From an uncultured Gammaproteobacteria bacterium (GTDB lineage Bacteria > Pseudomonadota > Gammaproteobacteria > GCA-002705445 > GCA-002716945), in assembly GCA_902605525.1 (NCBI GenBank), contig CACLCV010000007.1:1-38607 (forward strand): a stretch of 38,607 bases of DNA, given 5' to 3'. Shown here in pieces: positions 25,615-34,919 of the stretch. Below the pieces are notes generated by a model. It was given only the letters and a program-made list of their open reading frames with translations. It ran no database searches and was not told where the DNA came from. Within the stretch, counting starts at the first letter, position 1, and each line of letters opens with the position of its first letter. Made by a program: the position numbers and the translations under genes.

Positions 25615-26663
25615 GAAAAGTTGCTCTAATTACAGGAATTACTGGCCAGGATGGAGCGTACTTAGCAGAATTTCTACTAGAAAAAGGCTACGAAGTTCAC
25701 GGCGTAAAACGAAGAACATCGCTCATTAATACATCACGAATCGATCATCTATACGAAGATCCAAAATCATCGAAAAACAGAAAGTTTTTTCTTCACTACG
25801 GCGATATGACTGATTCGTCTAGTATTTATAGAATAATAAATGATGTTTCTCCCGATGAAGTTTATAACTTAGCTGCTCAATCTCATGTCGCAGTTTCTTT
25901 TGAGAAACCAGAATATACAGCAAATTCAGATGCATTAGGCACACTTAGATTGCTAGAAGCTATTAAATTTTCAAGAAATACAACTAATACTAGATTTTAC
26001 CAGGCTGCGACGTCTGAACTTTATGGACAAGTCAAGGAGTCACCTCAAAATGAGAACACTCCTTTTCATCCTAGGTCTCCTTATGGAGTAGCAAAATTAT
26101 ATGCTTATTGGATTACTGTTAATTACCGTGAGGCTTATAACATGTTTGCTTGCAATGGAATTTTATTTAATCATGAGAGTCCTATAAGAGGAGAGACCTT
26201 TGTTACAAGAAAAATAACTCTCGGAATTACTAGAATTTATGAAGGTATCCAAGACTGTTTATACCTTGGTAATCTTGATGCAAAGCGAGATTGGGGACAT
26301 GCTAGAGATTATGTAGAAATGCAATGGATGATGCTCCAACAAGATAAACCTAAAGATTATGTAATAGCAACAGGTAAGCAGTATACCGTTAGACAATTTA
26401 TTGATGCAGCCTGTAAACGTTTGAATATGAAGATTGAATGGAAAGGTGAAGGCCCAGAAGAGAAAGGTTACTTCGAAGGTAAGTGTATAGTTCAAGTTGA
26501 TTCAAATTATTATAGACCTTGCGAGGTTGAAACACTTTTAGGAGACGCATCTATGGCTCACAAAGAACTTGGTTGGAAGCCCAAAACATCATTTGATCAA
26601 TTAGTCGATGAAATGGTTGAATCTGATTTGCAATTAGCACGAAAAGAAAAATTATTGTCATAA
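25611..26663 (+). CDS. gmd: GDP-mannose 4,6-dehydratase
   Basis: 350 residues starting at TTG (25611), overlapping the transaldolase stop as [24 protein letters not shown] (8-27) is the diagnostic NADP motif; [15 protein letters not shown] (34-48) is the segment used for NADP and tetramer contacts. The catalytic residues Thr134, Glu136, Tyr158 and Lys162 are present, and [11 protein letters not shown] follows. It converts GDP-mannose to GDP-4-keto-6-deoxymannose. In the normally invariant HESPRRGETF segment the first Arg is Ile192. Gmd homologs in some heptose clusters act on GDP-manno-heptose instead (Campylobacter and Yersinia DmhA), which is possible here, but overall similarity is to true Gmd. 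ManC upstream supplies GDP-mannose. Confidence 0.93.
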   Translation: MRKVALITGITGQDGAYLAEFLLEKGYEVHGVKRRTSLINTSRIDHLYEDPKSSKNRKFFLHYGDMTDSSSIYRIINDVSPDEVYNLAAQSHVAVSFEKPEYTANSDALGTLRLLEAIKFSRNTTNTRFYQAATSELYGQVKESPQNENTPFHPRSPYGVAKLYAYWITVNYREAYNMFACNGILFNHESPIRGETFVTRKITLGITRIYEGIQDCLYLGNLDAKRDWGHARDYVEMQWMMLQQDKPKDYVIATGKQYTVRQFIDAACKRLNMKIEWKGEGPEEKGYFEGKCIVQVDSNYYRPCEVETLLGDASMAHKELGWKPKTSFDQLVDEMVESDLQLARKEKLLS

Positions 26664-26670
26664 ATCATCT

Positions 26671-27600
26671 ATGATTACTAAGTCGTCCAAGATTTATATC
26701 GCTGGCCATAAAGGAATGGTAGGCTCTGCAATAAATAGAAAGTTACAGTCTCTTAACTATACAAATATTATTTTTAGAAGCCGTAAAGAGCTAGATCTTT
26801 TAAATAAAGATGATGTAAATAATTTTTTGAAAGAAGAAAACCCAGAATATATATTCATTGCTGCAGCAAAAGTAGGGGGCATTAAAGCTAATTCAAATAA
26901 TCAAGCTGAGTTCTTATATGAAAATTTAACAATTCAGAATAATATTATACATTCTGCATATAGACAAAATATTAATAAACTGATGTTCCTTGGGTCAAGT
27001 TGTATATACCCAAAAAATGCGCCACAGCCACTTAAGGAGGACTACTTACTAACTAGCCCGCTTGAAGAAACAAATGAAGGCTATGCTATTGCAAAAATTG
27101 CAGGTATAAAACTTTGTGAATATTATAATAAACAATACAAAAAAAAATATGTTGCCGCAATGCCTACAAATCTTTATGGACCTAATGATAATTATGATTT
27201 AGAGACAAGTCACGTTCTTCCTGCACTTATAAACAAAATTCATTTTGCAAAAAAAAATAATTTAAAAAAAGTTGATGTCTGGGGAACAGGAAATCCAAAA
27301 AGAGAATTTCTTTATGTAGATGATTTAGCTGATGCGTGTGTATTTATTATGGAACATGATATTAGTGATGGTTTATATAATATAGGGACTCAAAAAGATA
27401 TAACAATTAGAGAATTAGTAGATTTAATATCTAACATAATTGGCTTCAATGGTTGCATCAATTTTGATAAATCTATGCCTGACGGCACGATGAGAAAAAT
27501 TTTAGATGTAAGCAAAATAAATAATTTGGGCTGGTCCTATAAAACAAATCTCATGGAAGGCATAAAATTAACGTACAAAAATTATCTAAAAAATAATTAA
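26671..27600 (+). CDS. fcl: GDP-L-fucose synthase (epimerase-reductase)
   Basis: 309 residues. The NADP motif AGHKGMVGSAI is at 11-21. The catalytic set is complete: Ser110, Cys111, Tyr138, Lys142 and His181, each two residues later than the set in E. coli (Ser107/Cys109/Tyr136/Lys140/His179 region). It epimerises C3 and C5 of GDP-4-keto-6-deoxymannose and reduces C4 to yield GDP-L-fucose. It follows gmd after 7 bases, the common order. If Gmd acted on GDP-heptose, this enzyme would give a 6-deoxyheptose, a less likely alternative. Confidence 0.93.
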   Translation: MITKSSKIYIAGHKGMVGSAINRKLQSLNYTNIIFRSRKELDLLNKDDVNNFLKEENPEYIFIAAAKVGGIKANSNNQAEFLYENLTIQNNIIHSAYRQNINKLMFLGSSCIYPKNAPQPLKEDYLLTSPLEETNEGYAIAKIAGIKLCEYYNKQYKKKYVAAMPTNLYGPNDNYDLETSHVLPALINKIHFAKKNNLKKVDVWGTGNPKREFLYVDDLADACVFIMEHDISDGLYNIGTQKDITIRELVDLISNIIGFNGCINFDKSMPDGTMRKILDVSKINNLGWSYKTNLMEGIKLTYKNYLKNN

Positions 27601-27608
27601 TAATTAAT

Positions 27609-28364
27609 ATGCCCATAATATCAATAATTGTTCCTTCTTTTAATCATGGAAGATTTCTAGATAAAACATTGCAATCAATAGATGAGCAAAATCTTGATAG
27701 TGAAATCATTATTCTAGACGGTGGCTCTACTGACAATACTCCTGAAATAATTTCAAAATGGAAACATAAAATTAATTTCTATCGTAGCCATAAAGATAAT
27801 GGACAAGCGGAAGCGATTAATGAAGGTTTGAAACATGCAAAAGCTCCCTATGTTACATGGCTAAATAGCGATGATTGGTTGCTTCCTAATGGTATGAAAA
27901 GATTACTAGCAGTATTAGATTCAAATAAAAGTATTCCTGTTGTTTATGGCAATACACTTGATTACATTGATTCCAAAAATAAATATAATAATACGTGGGT
28001 CGAATCTTTCTCAGAGAAAAGATTGGCTATTCGATGTATTATTTCACAACCTGGCGCACTAATTCGCAGAGAATTTTTAAATAATATTGGGGGAATAGAT
28101 ATAAATCTATCTATGGCATTCGACTATGATATTTGGTGGAGACTTTTTCAAAAATATGGAGAATTTGTATATATAAATGAATGCATAGCAGTAAACAGAG
28201 TTCATAATATGACAAAAACAAACCAAAATAGAATTCAACACTATCGTGAGGCTATGGCGGTTGTAAAAAAATATTATGGGAAAATCCCTATCAAATGGTA
28301 CATATACAGTATTTATTCAGTTTTCTATAGAGCTATTATAAATAAGATTTATAGCTCATCATAA
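27609..28364 (+). CDS. Family 2 glycosyltransferase
   Basis: 251 residues, a bare GT-A domain. ISIIVPSFNHGRFLDKTLQS (4-23) is the N-terminal donor-binding start, LDGGSTDNT is at 36-44 and the metal-binding NSDD at 86-89. A later ISQPGALIRREF and FDYDIWWRLF segment is shared with the catalytic half of the enzyme at 4154. It probably adds a sugar, perhaps fucose made by the two genes before it, to the cytoplasmic glycan; the donor is inferred only from position. The last 16 bases overlap the convergent GT4 gene. Confidence 0.87.
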   Translation: MPIISIIVPSFNHGRFLDKTLQSIDEQNLDSEIIILDGGSTDNTPEIISKWKHKINFYRSHKDNGQAEAINEGLKHAKAPYVTWLNSDDWLLPNGMKRLLAVLDSNKSIPVVYGNTLDYIDSKNKYNNTWVESFSEKRLAIRCIISQPGALIRREFLNNIGGIDINLSMAFDYDIWWRLFQKYGEFVYINECIAVNRVHNMTKTNQNRIQHYREAMAVVKKYYGKIPIKWYIYSIYSVFYRAIINKIYSSS

Positions 28365-29437
28365 ATCTTGCTAATTTTATTAATAAATATTTTTAATGTA
28401 AGTTTATCTTCATAGCGTTTTCTTGAATTATTACTAAATTTTTTACAAAGATCAGGTGATTGAAGAATTTTCTTAATTGCCTTTGATAATTCATTAGTAT
28501 TGTTAGGATTTACACATATACCCGTAGCATCATGTTTATTTAACCATGATATTCCTGAATCAATTAAGTTTGTTGTAACTAATGGTAAACCATATGACAT
28601 TGCTTCTACAATTGACATACCATAAGATTCAGATTTATTTATCGATGGCAAACAAAAGATAGATGCATTTTTATAAAATATTTTTTTCTTTGTGTTGTTT
28701 ATATCAGTCAAAATAAAAATTTTATTACCAAGGTTGTACTTAAGAATTACATCTTGCAATCTCTTATATTCTGGGCCATTTCCTATAATTATAAGTTTTG
28801 CATCAACATTTATCATTGCCATGATGAGGTTTTCATAGCCTTTGTATTTTACTAGACGCCCTACAGACAGGATGTACTGATTCTCAAAGATAGGATAGCA
28901 ATCTTCTATTAGTAAGTTGTTATCAACATCCTTGTCTGGTTCTTCAATTCCATATGGTATAACTTTAGTTTTAGATTTAAACAATGATAGTGAGTTCGAA
29001 TTATTTAGGTAGTTGTATGACGATATAATAATTGATGATGCTTTTTTTAATATCATTTTTTCCAAGGGCTTAATAAACGTATAAAGAAATTTATTATTTA
29101 TAATATCACTATGCCAATGAAGTATTATTGGCTTATCATTTACAAATAAAGCAACAATCAAAGCAAAAACATTAGGAAGATGAATATGAACAATATCATT
29201 ATTTTTGATTTCTCTAAGACTTTTTACAATATATTGAAAACTTATTGGTTGAGAAAAAAGATTTAATTTTACAGGTATCCTAAAAACGTTATTATCATTT
29301 TCAATTTGTTTGCTATTTGAAAAGCAGATAACTACATGATTGTTTTGATTATCATTGTCGACTATCAACGAAGTAACTTTCTCTATCCCTCCGAATTCAG
29401 GTGGATAATATTTACCAAGATGTATTATGCGCTTCAT
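28349..29437 (-). CDS. Family 4 glycosyltransferase (GT-B)
   Basis: 362 residues. The N-terminus IIHLGKYYPPEFGGIEKVTS (4-23) is the GT4 acceptor-side start with the conserved GG. The C-terminal domain has SVGRLVKYKGYENLI and PSINKSESYGMSIVEAMSYG, where the two Glu of the E-x7-E motif contact the retaining donor site. It probably transfers mannose, glucose or a related sugar with retention to the glycan. It is a single-gene unit transcribed toward the GT2 gene (16-base overlap); a TAGAAT box at 29445-29450 on the minus strand would give an almost leaderless transcript. Confidence 0.88.
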   Translation of the reverse strand: MKRIIHLGKYYPPEFGGIEKVTSLIVDNDNQNNHVVICFSNSKQIENDNNVFRIPVKLNLFSQPISFQYIVKSLREIKNNDIVHIHLPNVFALIVALFVNDKPIILHWHSDIINNKFLYTFIKPLEKMILKKASSIIISSYNYLNNSNSLSLFKSKTKVIPYGIEEPDKDVDNNLLIEDCYPIFENQYILSVGRLVKYKGYENLIMAMINVDAKLIIIGNGPEYKRLQDVILKYNLGNKIFILTDINNTKKKIFYKNASIFCLPSINKSESYGMSIVEAMSYGLPLVTTNLIDSGISWLNKHDATGICVNPNNTNELSKAIKKILQSPDLCKKFSNNSRKRYEDKLTLKIFINKISKIYDEL

Positions 29438-29470
29438 TATGTCTATTCTAAATGTTAAAAGTGATTTTAA

Positions 29471-29499
29471 TTGAAGATTAGCTTATTTGGTATTAGAAT
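29471..29499 (+). promoter_or_regulatory. Putative sigma70 promoter for fhs
   Basis: TTGAAG (29471-29476) and TAGAAT (29494-29499) are spaced by exactly 17 bases. The expected transcript start is about 29506, leaving around five bases before the fhs ATG at 29511, so the mRNA would be nearly leaderless, in agreement with the lack of a Shine-Dalgarno there. Confidence 0.5.
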
Positions 29500-29510
29500 A
29501 TAACCCTACT

Positions 29511-31184
29511 ATGAAAACAGATATAGAAATAGCTCAAGCGGCAAAATTAGAGAAAATAACCGAAATAGCCTCAAAACTTAATATTCCAGAGGATTCTTTA
29601 GAGCCATTCGGGCATTATAAAGCCAAGATCTCTCTAGATTATCTTAAATCAATAGAATCGAATCAAGATGGTAAGCTTATATTAGTTACTGCCATAAGTC
29701 CTACGCCTGCAGGCGAGGGTAAAACTACAACATCTGTAGGATTAGGTGATGCATTAAACAAAATAGGAAAAAAAGCGCTAGTCACTATAAGGGAGCCTTC
29801 ATTAGGACCAGTTTTTGGAATGAAAGGTGGTGCAGCTGGAGGCGGAATGTCTCAGGTGATACCTATGGAGGATATAAATCTTCATTTCACAGGGGATTTT
29901 AATGCAATTCAATTAGCAAATAATTTGCTCGCAGCTATGCTAGATAATCACATTCATCATGGTAATAAATTACAGATTGATGTTAGAAGGGTTGCATGGA
30001 AGAGGGTACTTGATATGAATGATAGAGCACTTAGATCTACAGTTTGCTCTCTAGGTTCAGTTGGCAACGGATATCCAAGACAAGATGGATTTGATATTGT
30101 TGTTGCGTCTGAAATCATGGCAATATTTTGCCTAGCTACTTCTATAAAAGACTTGAAGGAAAGATTAGGTAAAATTGTTATAGCATATACACGAGATCGT
30201 AAACCAATACTTGCTAAAGATATTAATGCACATGGCGCTATGACCGTTTTACTTAAAGATGCAATGAAGCCAAACTTGGTTCAAACACTGGAAAATAATC
30301 CAGCAGTGATTCATGGTGGTCCATTTGCAAATATTGCACATGGATGTAATTCTGTAATTGCAACGAAAGCTTCTTTAAAATTAGCAGATTATGTAGTCAC
30401 TGAAGCAGGCTTTGGAGCTGACTTGGGGGCTGAAAAATTTCTTGATATAAAATGTAGAAAAGCTGGTCTTAAACCATCTGCAGTTGTTCTAGTAGCAACA
30501 ATAAGGGCATTAAAATATCATGGTGGATGTTCAATTGAGGATTTAAATAAAGAGAGTACAGATTATCTCTCGAAAGGACTGACAAATCTTGAAAGACATG
30601 TACATAATTTGAAAAATAATTATGGATTACCAGTCGTCGTTGGTATAAATGGTTTCAGCTTTGATACCGAAAAGGAAAAGGACTTACTTAAAGCTAAATC
30701 AAAAGAGTTAAATGTACCCATAGTTTCATCTACTCATTGGGCTGATGGAGGTGCTGGCGCTAAAGAATTAGCAGAAACTGTTGTTAAAACTATTAATGAG
30801 TCAGAAAATAATTTTGACTTCTTATATCCTGATGATATGCCTCTATGGGATAAAATGGAAACAATAGCAAAAAAAATATATGGTGCTTCGAGTATATCCG
30901 CACCAGCTAACATTAAAAAACAAATCGATGATTTGCAAGCTAATGGCTATGGCAAGTTCCCTGTATGTGTTGCAAAAACACAATATTCATTTTCTACAGA
31001 TCCTACACTTAGAGGAGCGCCTTCTGATCATGAAATACCAATTAGAGAGGTCAGACTTTCTGCAGGTGCAGAGTTCATTGTAATGGTATGTGGCGATATT
31101 ATGACAATGCCAGGGTTACCGAAAGTACCAGCTGCTGAGAGAATAGACATAGATGATGATGGCAACATCATAGGCTTATTCTAG
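29511..31184 (+). CDS. fhs: Formate-tetrahydrofolate ligase
   Basis: 557 residues from the ATG at 29511; an in-frame TTG at 29487 would add 8 residues, but family proteins start [10 protein letters not shown] as here, and the promoter above overlaps that region. It makes 10-formyl-tetrahydrofolate from formate, ATP and THF. The P-loop [12 protein letters not shown] is at 64-75, followed by [14 protein letters not shown], and [11 protein letters not shown] near the end, all standard. Length matches the usual 555-560. It lets the cell use formate as a one-carbon source for purines, serine or methionine. It precedes the tungstate transporter by about 40 bases with no terminator seen. Confidence 0.97.
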   Translation: MKTDIEIAQAAKLEKITEIASKLNIPEDSLEPFGHYKAKISLDYLKSIESNQDGKLILVTAISPTPAGEGKTTTSVGLGDALNKIGKKALVTIREPSLGPVFGMKGGAAGGGMSQVIPMEDINLHFTGDFNAIQLANNLLAAMLDNHIHHGNKLQIDVRRVAWKRVLDMNDRALRSTVCSLGSVGNGYPRQDGFDIVVASEIMAIFCLATSIKDLKERLGKIVIAYTRDRKPILAKDINAHGAMTVLLKDAMKPNLVQTLENNPAVIHGGPFANIAHGCNSVIATKASLKLADYVVTEAGFGADLGAEKFLDIKCRKAGLKPSAVVLVATIRALKYHGGCSIEDLNKESTDYLSKGLTNLERHVHNLKNNYGLPVVVGINGFSFDTEKEKDLLKAKSKELNVPIVSSTHWADGGAGAKELAETVVKTINESENNFDFLYPDDMPLWDKMETIAKKIYGASSISAPANIKKQIDDLQANGYGKFPVCVAKTQYSFSTDPTLRGAPSDHEIPIREVRLSAGAEFIVMVCGDIMTMPGLPKVPAAERIDIDDDGNIIGLF

Positions 31185-31253
31185 TTATAATTAAGAGCAG
31201 TTGATTAAACTCAAACTACATGCTTGTATGTAAATGTAGTATTATCATTTCTT

Positions 31254-31934
31254 GTGGAACTTGTACTTCAATCATTAGCTAATATTTTTGAACTTAACAA
31301 TAGCTTCAAAGATGTAGTTATTCTATCACTTTATGTTTCTGTGATAGCAACAATCATTTCTTCAGTTATATCTATCTATTTGACTAGTTATATGGCTATT
31401 AAAAACTTCTTTGGTAAAGATGCTATCACGCTTATCTTCAACTCATTGATGAGCTTACCACCAGTCGTTGTAGGATTAATATTGTATATAACATTTTCCT
31501 CGTCCGGCGTTTTAGGTTTTATGGACCTTCTATATTCCCCGAACATAATGATAATCGCACAGTTTATTATCGTAACTCCAATTATTATTTCTCTATCTCT
31601 TAAATGTTTAAATGATAGGTACAGCCTCTTAAGTGATTATTTATTTTCTTTAAATACTAGCGAAAATAAAATACGAAGAACACTAGTATATGAATCACGA
31701 TATGATCTACTCATTATAGTGATAACTGGAATGAGTAGAGCGCTATCTGAAGTAGGGGCTGTAATAATAGTCGGCGGTAATATAGATAACTTAACTAGAG
31801 TGATGACAACTAGTATTGTCCTTGAAACCTCTAGAGGAGAGTTATCATTAGCACTGAGCTTAGGTATATCACTAATAGTTATTGCTGTAACAATGAATTT
31901 ATTAATCTCATACATTAAAAATAAACTATTATGA
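31254..31934 (+). CDS. tupB: Tungstate ABC transporter, permease
   Basis: 226 residues using the GTG at 31254, where the sequence becomes MELVLQSLANIFELNN, the normal start of TupB proteins. A TTG at 31224 would add ten residues (MYVNVVLSFL) and cannot be excluded, since neither has a ribosome binding site. Five to six membrane helices are seen, and the ABC-permease loop with SRALSEVGAVIIVGGNI (the EAA motif region) is present. With TupC and TupA it imports tungstate, possibly molybdate. The end overlaps tupC by ATGA. Confidence 0.85.
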   Translation: MELVLQSLANIFELNNSFKDVVILSLYVSVIATIISSVISIYLTSYMAIKNFFGKDAITLIFNSLMSLPPVVVGLILYITFSSSGVLGFMDLLYSPNIMIIAQFIIVTPIIISLSLKCLNDRYSLLSDYLFSLNTSENKIRRTLVYESRYDLLIIVITGMSRALSEVGAVIIVGGNIDNLTRVMTTSIVLETSRGELSLALSLGISLIVIAVTMNLLISYIKNKLL

Positions 31935-32551
31935 ATATATTTTCTGTAAATAATTTATCATATAAGGTGTCAAATAAGTTGATAATTAAAAGTGCTACCT
32001 TTCATGTTAAAAAAAATGTAATATCTATTATTAAAGGATCAAATGGAGCTGGCAAAACAACGTTATTAAAAATTCTATTTGGTATGATTAAACCTACCTC
32101 AGGATCTATACAAAGACAATTTGATAATAAAACATATGAATTGTCATATGTATTTCAAAATTCTGTATTTTTAAATAGATCAGTTGAAGATAACCTAAAC
32201 CATGTTCTATTCTGTAAAAATATTAGTAAATCTAAATGGAAAAATTTAATACTAAAAACACTTAAAGAATTTAATTTAGATTATATGCTTTCTCTAGATT
32301 TAAAATCTTTATCTGGTGGTGAACTTCAATTACTTGCTCTTGTTAGAGCTGTTCTAATTTATCCTGATATTTTATTTTATGATGAACCGACCAATAATCT
32401 TGATAGCCAAAATATTGAGACATTCGTTAAAATGATAAACAAATTTGATTCAAATGGCACTTCAATAATTATTGTAAGCCATGATGATGATCTTATAAAA
32501 AAATTAAAACATGATGAGCTAATAATGAAGGAGGGTGTAATATCAAAATGA
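31931..32551 (+). CDS. tupC: Tungstate ABC transporter, ATPase
   Basis: 206 residues, a minimal ABC ATPase with no C-terminal regulatory domain. Walker A GSNGAGKT is at 36-43, the signature LSGGELQLLALVRAVL follows, Walker B ILFYDEPTNNLD comes right after, and the H-loop is IIIVSHDD. It starts on ATGA with tupB and ends on ATGA with tupA, so the three are translationally coupled. The short length is normal for TupC-type ATPases. The ion is inferred from TupA. Confidence 0.87.
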   Translation: MNIFSVNNLSYKVSNKLIIKSATFHVKKNVISIIKGSNGAGKTTLLKILFGMIKPTSGSIQRQFDNKTYELSYVFQNSVFLNRSVEDNLNHVLFCKNISKSKWKNLILKTLKEFNLDYMLSLDLKSLSGGELQLLALVRAVLIYPDILFYDEPTNNLDSQNIETFVKMINKFDSNGTSIIIVSHDDDLIKKLKHDELIMKEGVISK

Positions 32552-33342
32552 AAAGATTATTCTTAATAGCTACACTATTTTTCATATCTTTTAGTTCACA
32601 TGCCAGTTCAGTAACTATTCAATCTACTACTTCTACTCGCGACTCTGGTCTTTATGAGTACCTTTTACCATATTATCCTGATTTTAATAAAATAAATATA
32701 AAAGTAATAGCAGTTGGAACTGGTCAAGCAATTATGAATGCTAAAAACTGTGATGGAAACATCTTAATAGTTCATGATAAAGAGCGTGAAATAAAATTTA
32801 TTACTGATGGACACGGGTCAGATAGACATAATCTTATGTATAATGATTTCATTATAATTGGACCTAGCACAGATGAAGCTGATATATCATCGTCCAGGTC
32901 AGTTCAAGAAGCATTCAGTAGAATTTATAAGAAAAAGCATAAATTTGTATCAAGAGCAGACTCTAGCGGAACACATTCTTCTGAAATCGCTATATGGAAT
33001 CAACTTAAACTTGATCCTTCCACTTATACTGGCAAGTGGTACCTTGAGTCAGGACAAGGTATGGGGCCATCTCTTAATATAGCAATTTCACTTGATGCAT
33101 ATATACTTTCGGATAGATCTACATGGCTAAGATTTAAAAACAAACAAACGCATAAAATTGTTTACGAAAACTCATCTGAACTAAGAAATGACTACGGTAT
33201 GATATTAGTGAATCATAAAAAGTGTAAAAATCTTGATTATGATTCTTCACTAAAACTTTATCAATGGCTTGCTTCAGACGATGCTGCTGCAATTATTAGA
33301 AATTATAGGGTTTCAAATTCTCATGTTTTTTATATAGATTAA
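32548..33342 (+). CDS. tupA: Tungstate-binding periplasmic protein
   Basis: 264 residues. The first 19 residues are a signal peptide (MKRLF then a hydrophobic run ending SHA), cut probably after Ala19. The mature protein opens with SVTIQSTTSTRDSGLYEYLL, the oxyanion-binding TTST-x-DSGL motif of TupA, and SRADSSGTHSSEIAIW is its second binding segment. It captures tungstate in the periplasm. It is the last gene of tupB-tupC-tupA, an order that differs from the common tupA-tupB-tupC. AAGGAGG at 32528-32534 lies 13 bases before the ATG, too far to be an ideal Shine-Dalgarno. Molybdate cannot be excluded. Confidence 0.9.
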   Translation: MKRLFLIATLFFISFSSHASSVTIQSTTSTRDSGLYEYLLPYYPDFNKINIKVIAVGTGQAIMNAKNCDGNILIVHDKEREIKFITDGHGSDRHNLMYNDFIIIGPSTDEADISSSRSVQEAFSRIYKKKHKFVSRADSSGTHSSEIAIWNQLKLDPSTYTGKWYLESGQGMGPSLNIAISLDAYILSDRSTWLRFKNKQTHKIVYENSSELRNDYGMILVNHKKCKNLDYDSSLKLYQWLASDDAAAIIRNYRVSNSHVFYID

Positions 33343-33416
33343 TTACATAATATATATTATACGAACCTATATATTAATCTAGCATATAATATTCATATAA
33401 CCTATTCTACTTATAT

Positions 33417-34919
33417 ATGGACATAAATGATCGTATAAAGGATGTAGATCTCCATCTAGTACTAGGAAACCAGTTATTTCCAATATCAAATGTAAATAAA
33501 ATCAATCCTACGAAGATATTCATGAGAGAGGATTATGGCTTATGTACATATGAGAAGCACCATAAGCATAAGATCACCCTCTTCTTATCATCTATGCGTT
33601 CGTACAAAGATTATTTAAATAAACATAATTACAGTGTTCATTATGAATATTTAAATGTAGATAAATCAATTAGTTATATTGATTCTTTAAAAGATTATAT
33701 AAATAAAGAAAAAATTAAAACCATGAGCGTATGGACAGTTGAAGATAAATGGTTTGAAAAAATAATAAACAAAATTTCAGAACAATTAAATGATCTAATA
33801 ATACTCGATAGTCCTATGTTTCTTACAAATAGAGATGAATTTATATCAATGTGCCCTAAAACGTCAAAACCAACATATAAGATGACAAACTTTTATATCA
33901 ATCAAAGAAAGAAATTAAATATATTAATGGATAATGGTAAACCCACTGGTGGCAAATGGACTTTTGATAGCGAAAATAGAAAAAAAATAAGCCATAAGGT
34001 GCTACCACCTCCAGTTAAAAAATTTAGACATACAAAACACACTAAAGATATAAAAGACATAGTGTCTAAATACTTTGAAGATCATTATGGAAATATTAAA
34101 GAATTCAACTACCCTACTACACGCAAACAAGCTATTGAGAATTTAGATGATTTTATAGTAAACAAATTTAAGTCATTTGGTGATTACGAAGACTCAGTTG
34201 ATCAAAGATCATATCTTTGGTTTCATTCAAACTTAAGCTCTTCTCTAAATCTTGGTCTGATAACACCCACTGATATAATCAATAAAATCAATAATTTAAA
34301 AGGTATACCTATAAATTCTTATGAAGGTTTTTTGCGCCAGATTATCGGCTGGCGCGAATTCATGAGAGGTTTGTATCACTTAGAAGGGAAAAATATTGAA
34401 AGAGGTAATTTTTTTAATCATAAAAGAAAGCTATGTGATTCCTGGTATACAGGAGAAACCGGCATAGATCCTTTGGATTACAGTATAAAAAGCACCATAA
34501 AATATGCATATTCGCATCATATTGAGAGGTTGATGATACAAGTTAACCTTATGAATTTATGTGAAATAGAGCCAAAGAATGCTTATAAATGGTTTATGGA
34601 GCTATATATAGACTCTTCAGATTGGGTTATGACACCAAATGTATATAGCATGGGTCTTTTTGCTGACGGAGGGATAATGGCCACTAAACCTTATATATGC
34701 GGTTCGAATTATATATTAAAAATGATGGACTTTAAAAAAGGAGAATGGTGTGATACTTTTGATGGCCTTTATTGGAGGTTCATAGATAAGAACCGTAAAT
34801 TTTTTAAAACTAATCCAAGATTGAATATGATGGTGAGTTTATTTGATAAAATGAAGAAAGAAAGAAAAGAAATTATCTTAACCAGAGCAAATCAATTTTT
34901 AAGAGATAATACGAGATGA
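33417..34919 (+). CDS. Photolyase-related protein (DPRP family) lacking the usual iron-sulfur cysteines
   Basis: 500 residues of the deoxyribodipyrimidine photolyase-related (FeS-BCP/PhrB-like) family: LHLVLGNQLFPIS (12-24) at the Rossmann start, EGFLRQIIGWREFMRG at 303-318, YSHHIERLMIQVNLMNL at 365-381, and YIDSSDWVMTPNVYSMGLF at 397-415. Members repair (6-4) photoproducts using FAD. Characterised members bind a 4Fe-4S cluster through four Cys. Here the CKGC-type pair after the KMMDF segment (434-439) is replaced by KKGE, the first Cys before the HHIERLM helix is replaced by DPLD, and only Cys445 sits near the fourth position. The nearby loop is shorter. It probably repairs DNA without the cluster. 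It is ATGA-coupled to the DUF393 gene. Confidence 0.9.
   Translation: MDINDRIKDVDLHLVLGNQLFPISNVNKINPTKIFMREDYGLCTYEKHHKHKITLFLSSMRSYKDYLNKHNYSVHYEYLNVDKSISYIDSLKDYINKEKIKTMSVWTVEDKWFEKIINKISEQLNDLIILDSPMFLTNRDEFISMCPKTSKPTYKMTNFYINQRKKLNILMDNGKPTGGKWTFDSENRKKISHKVLPPPVKKFRHTKHTKDIKDIVSKYFEDHYGNIKEFNYPTTRKQAIENLDDFIVNKFKSFGDYEDSVDQRSYLWFHSNLSSSLNLGLITPTDIINKINNLKGIPINSYEGFLRQIIGWREFMRGLYHLEGKNIERGNFFNHKRKLCDSWYTGETGIDPLDYSIKSTIKYAYSHHIERLMIQVNLMNLCEIEPKNAYKWFMELYIDSSDWVMTPNVYSMGLFADGGIMATKPYICGSNYILKMMDFKKGEWCDTFDGLYWRFIDKNRKFFKTNPRLNMMVSLFDKMKKERKEIILTRANQFLRDNTR

Noticed and set aside
30880-31083. Small plus-strand frame inside fhs
   Set aside because: Alternative frame of a highly conserved gene, with no recognisable motif.
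32528-32534. AAGGAGG as Shine-Dalgarno of tupA
   Set aside because: It is 13 bases from the ATG, longer than usual, and lies inside tupC coding sequence; translation is better explained by the ATGA coupling.
33343-33416. Promoter for the photolyase group
   Set aside because: The gap is very AT-rich with a TATAAT at 33385-33390, but no -35 partner at a proper distance; in this composition a single -10 match is not evidence.
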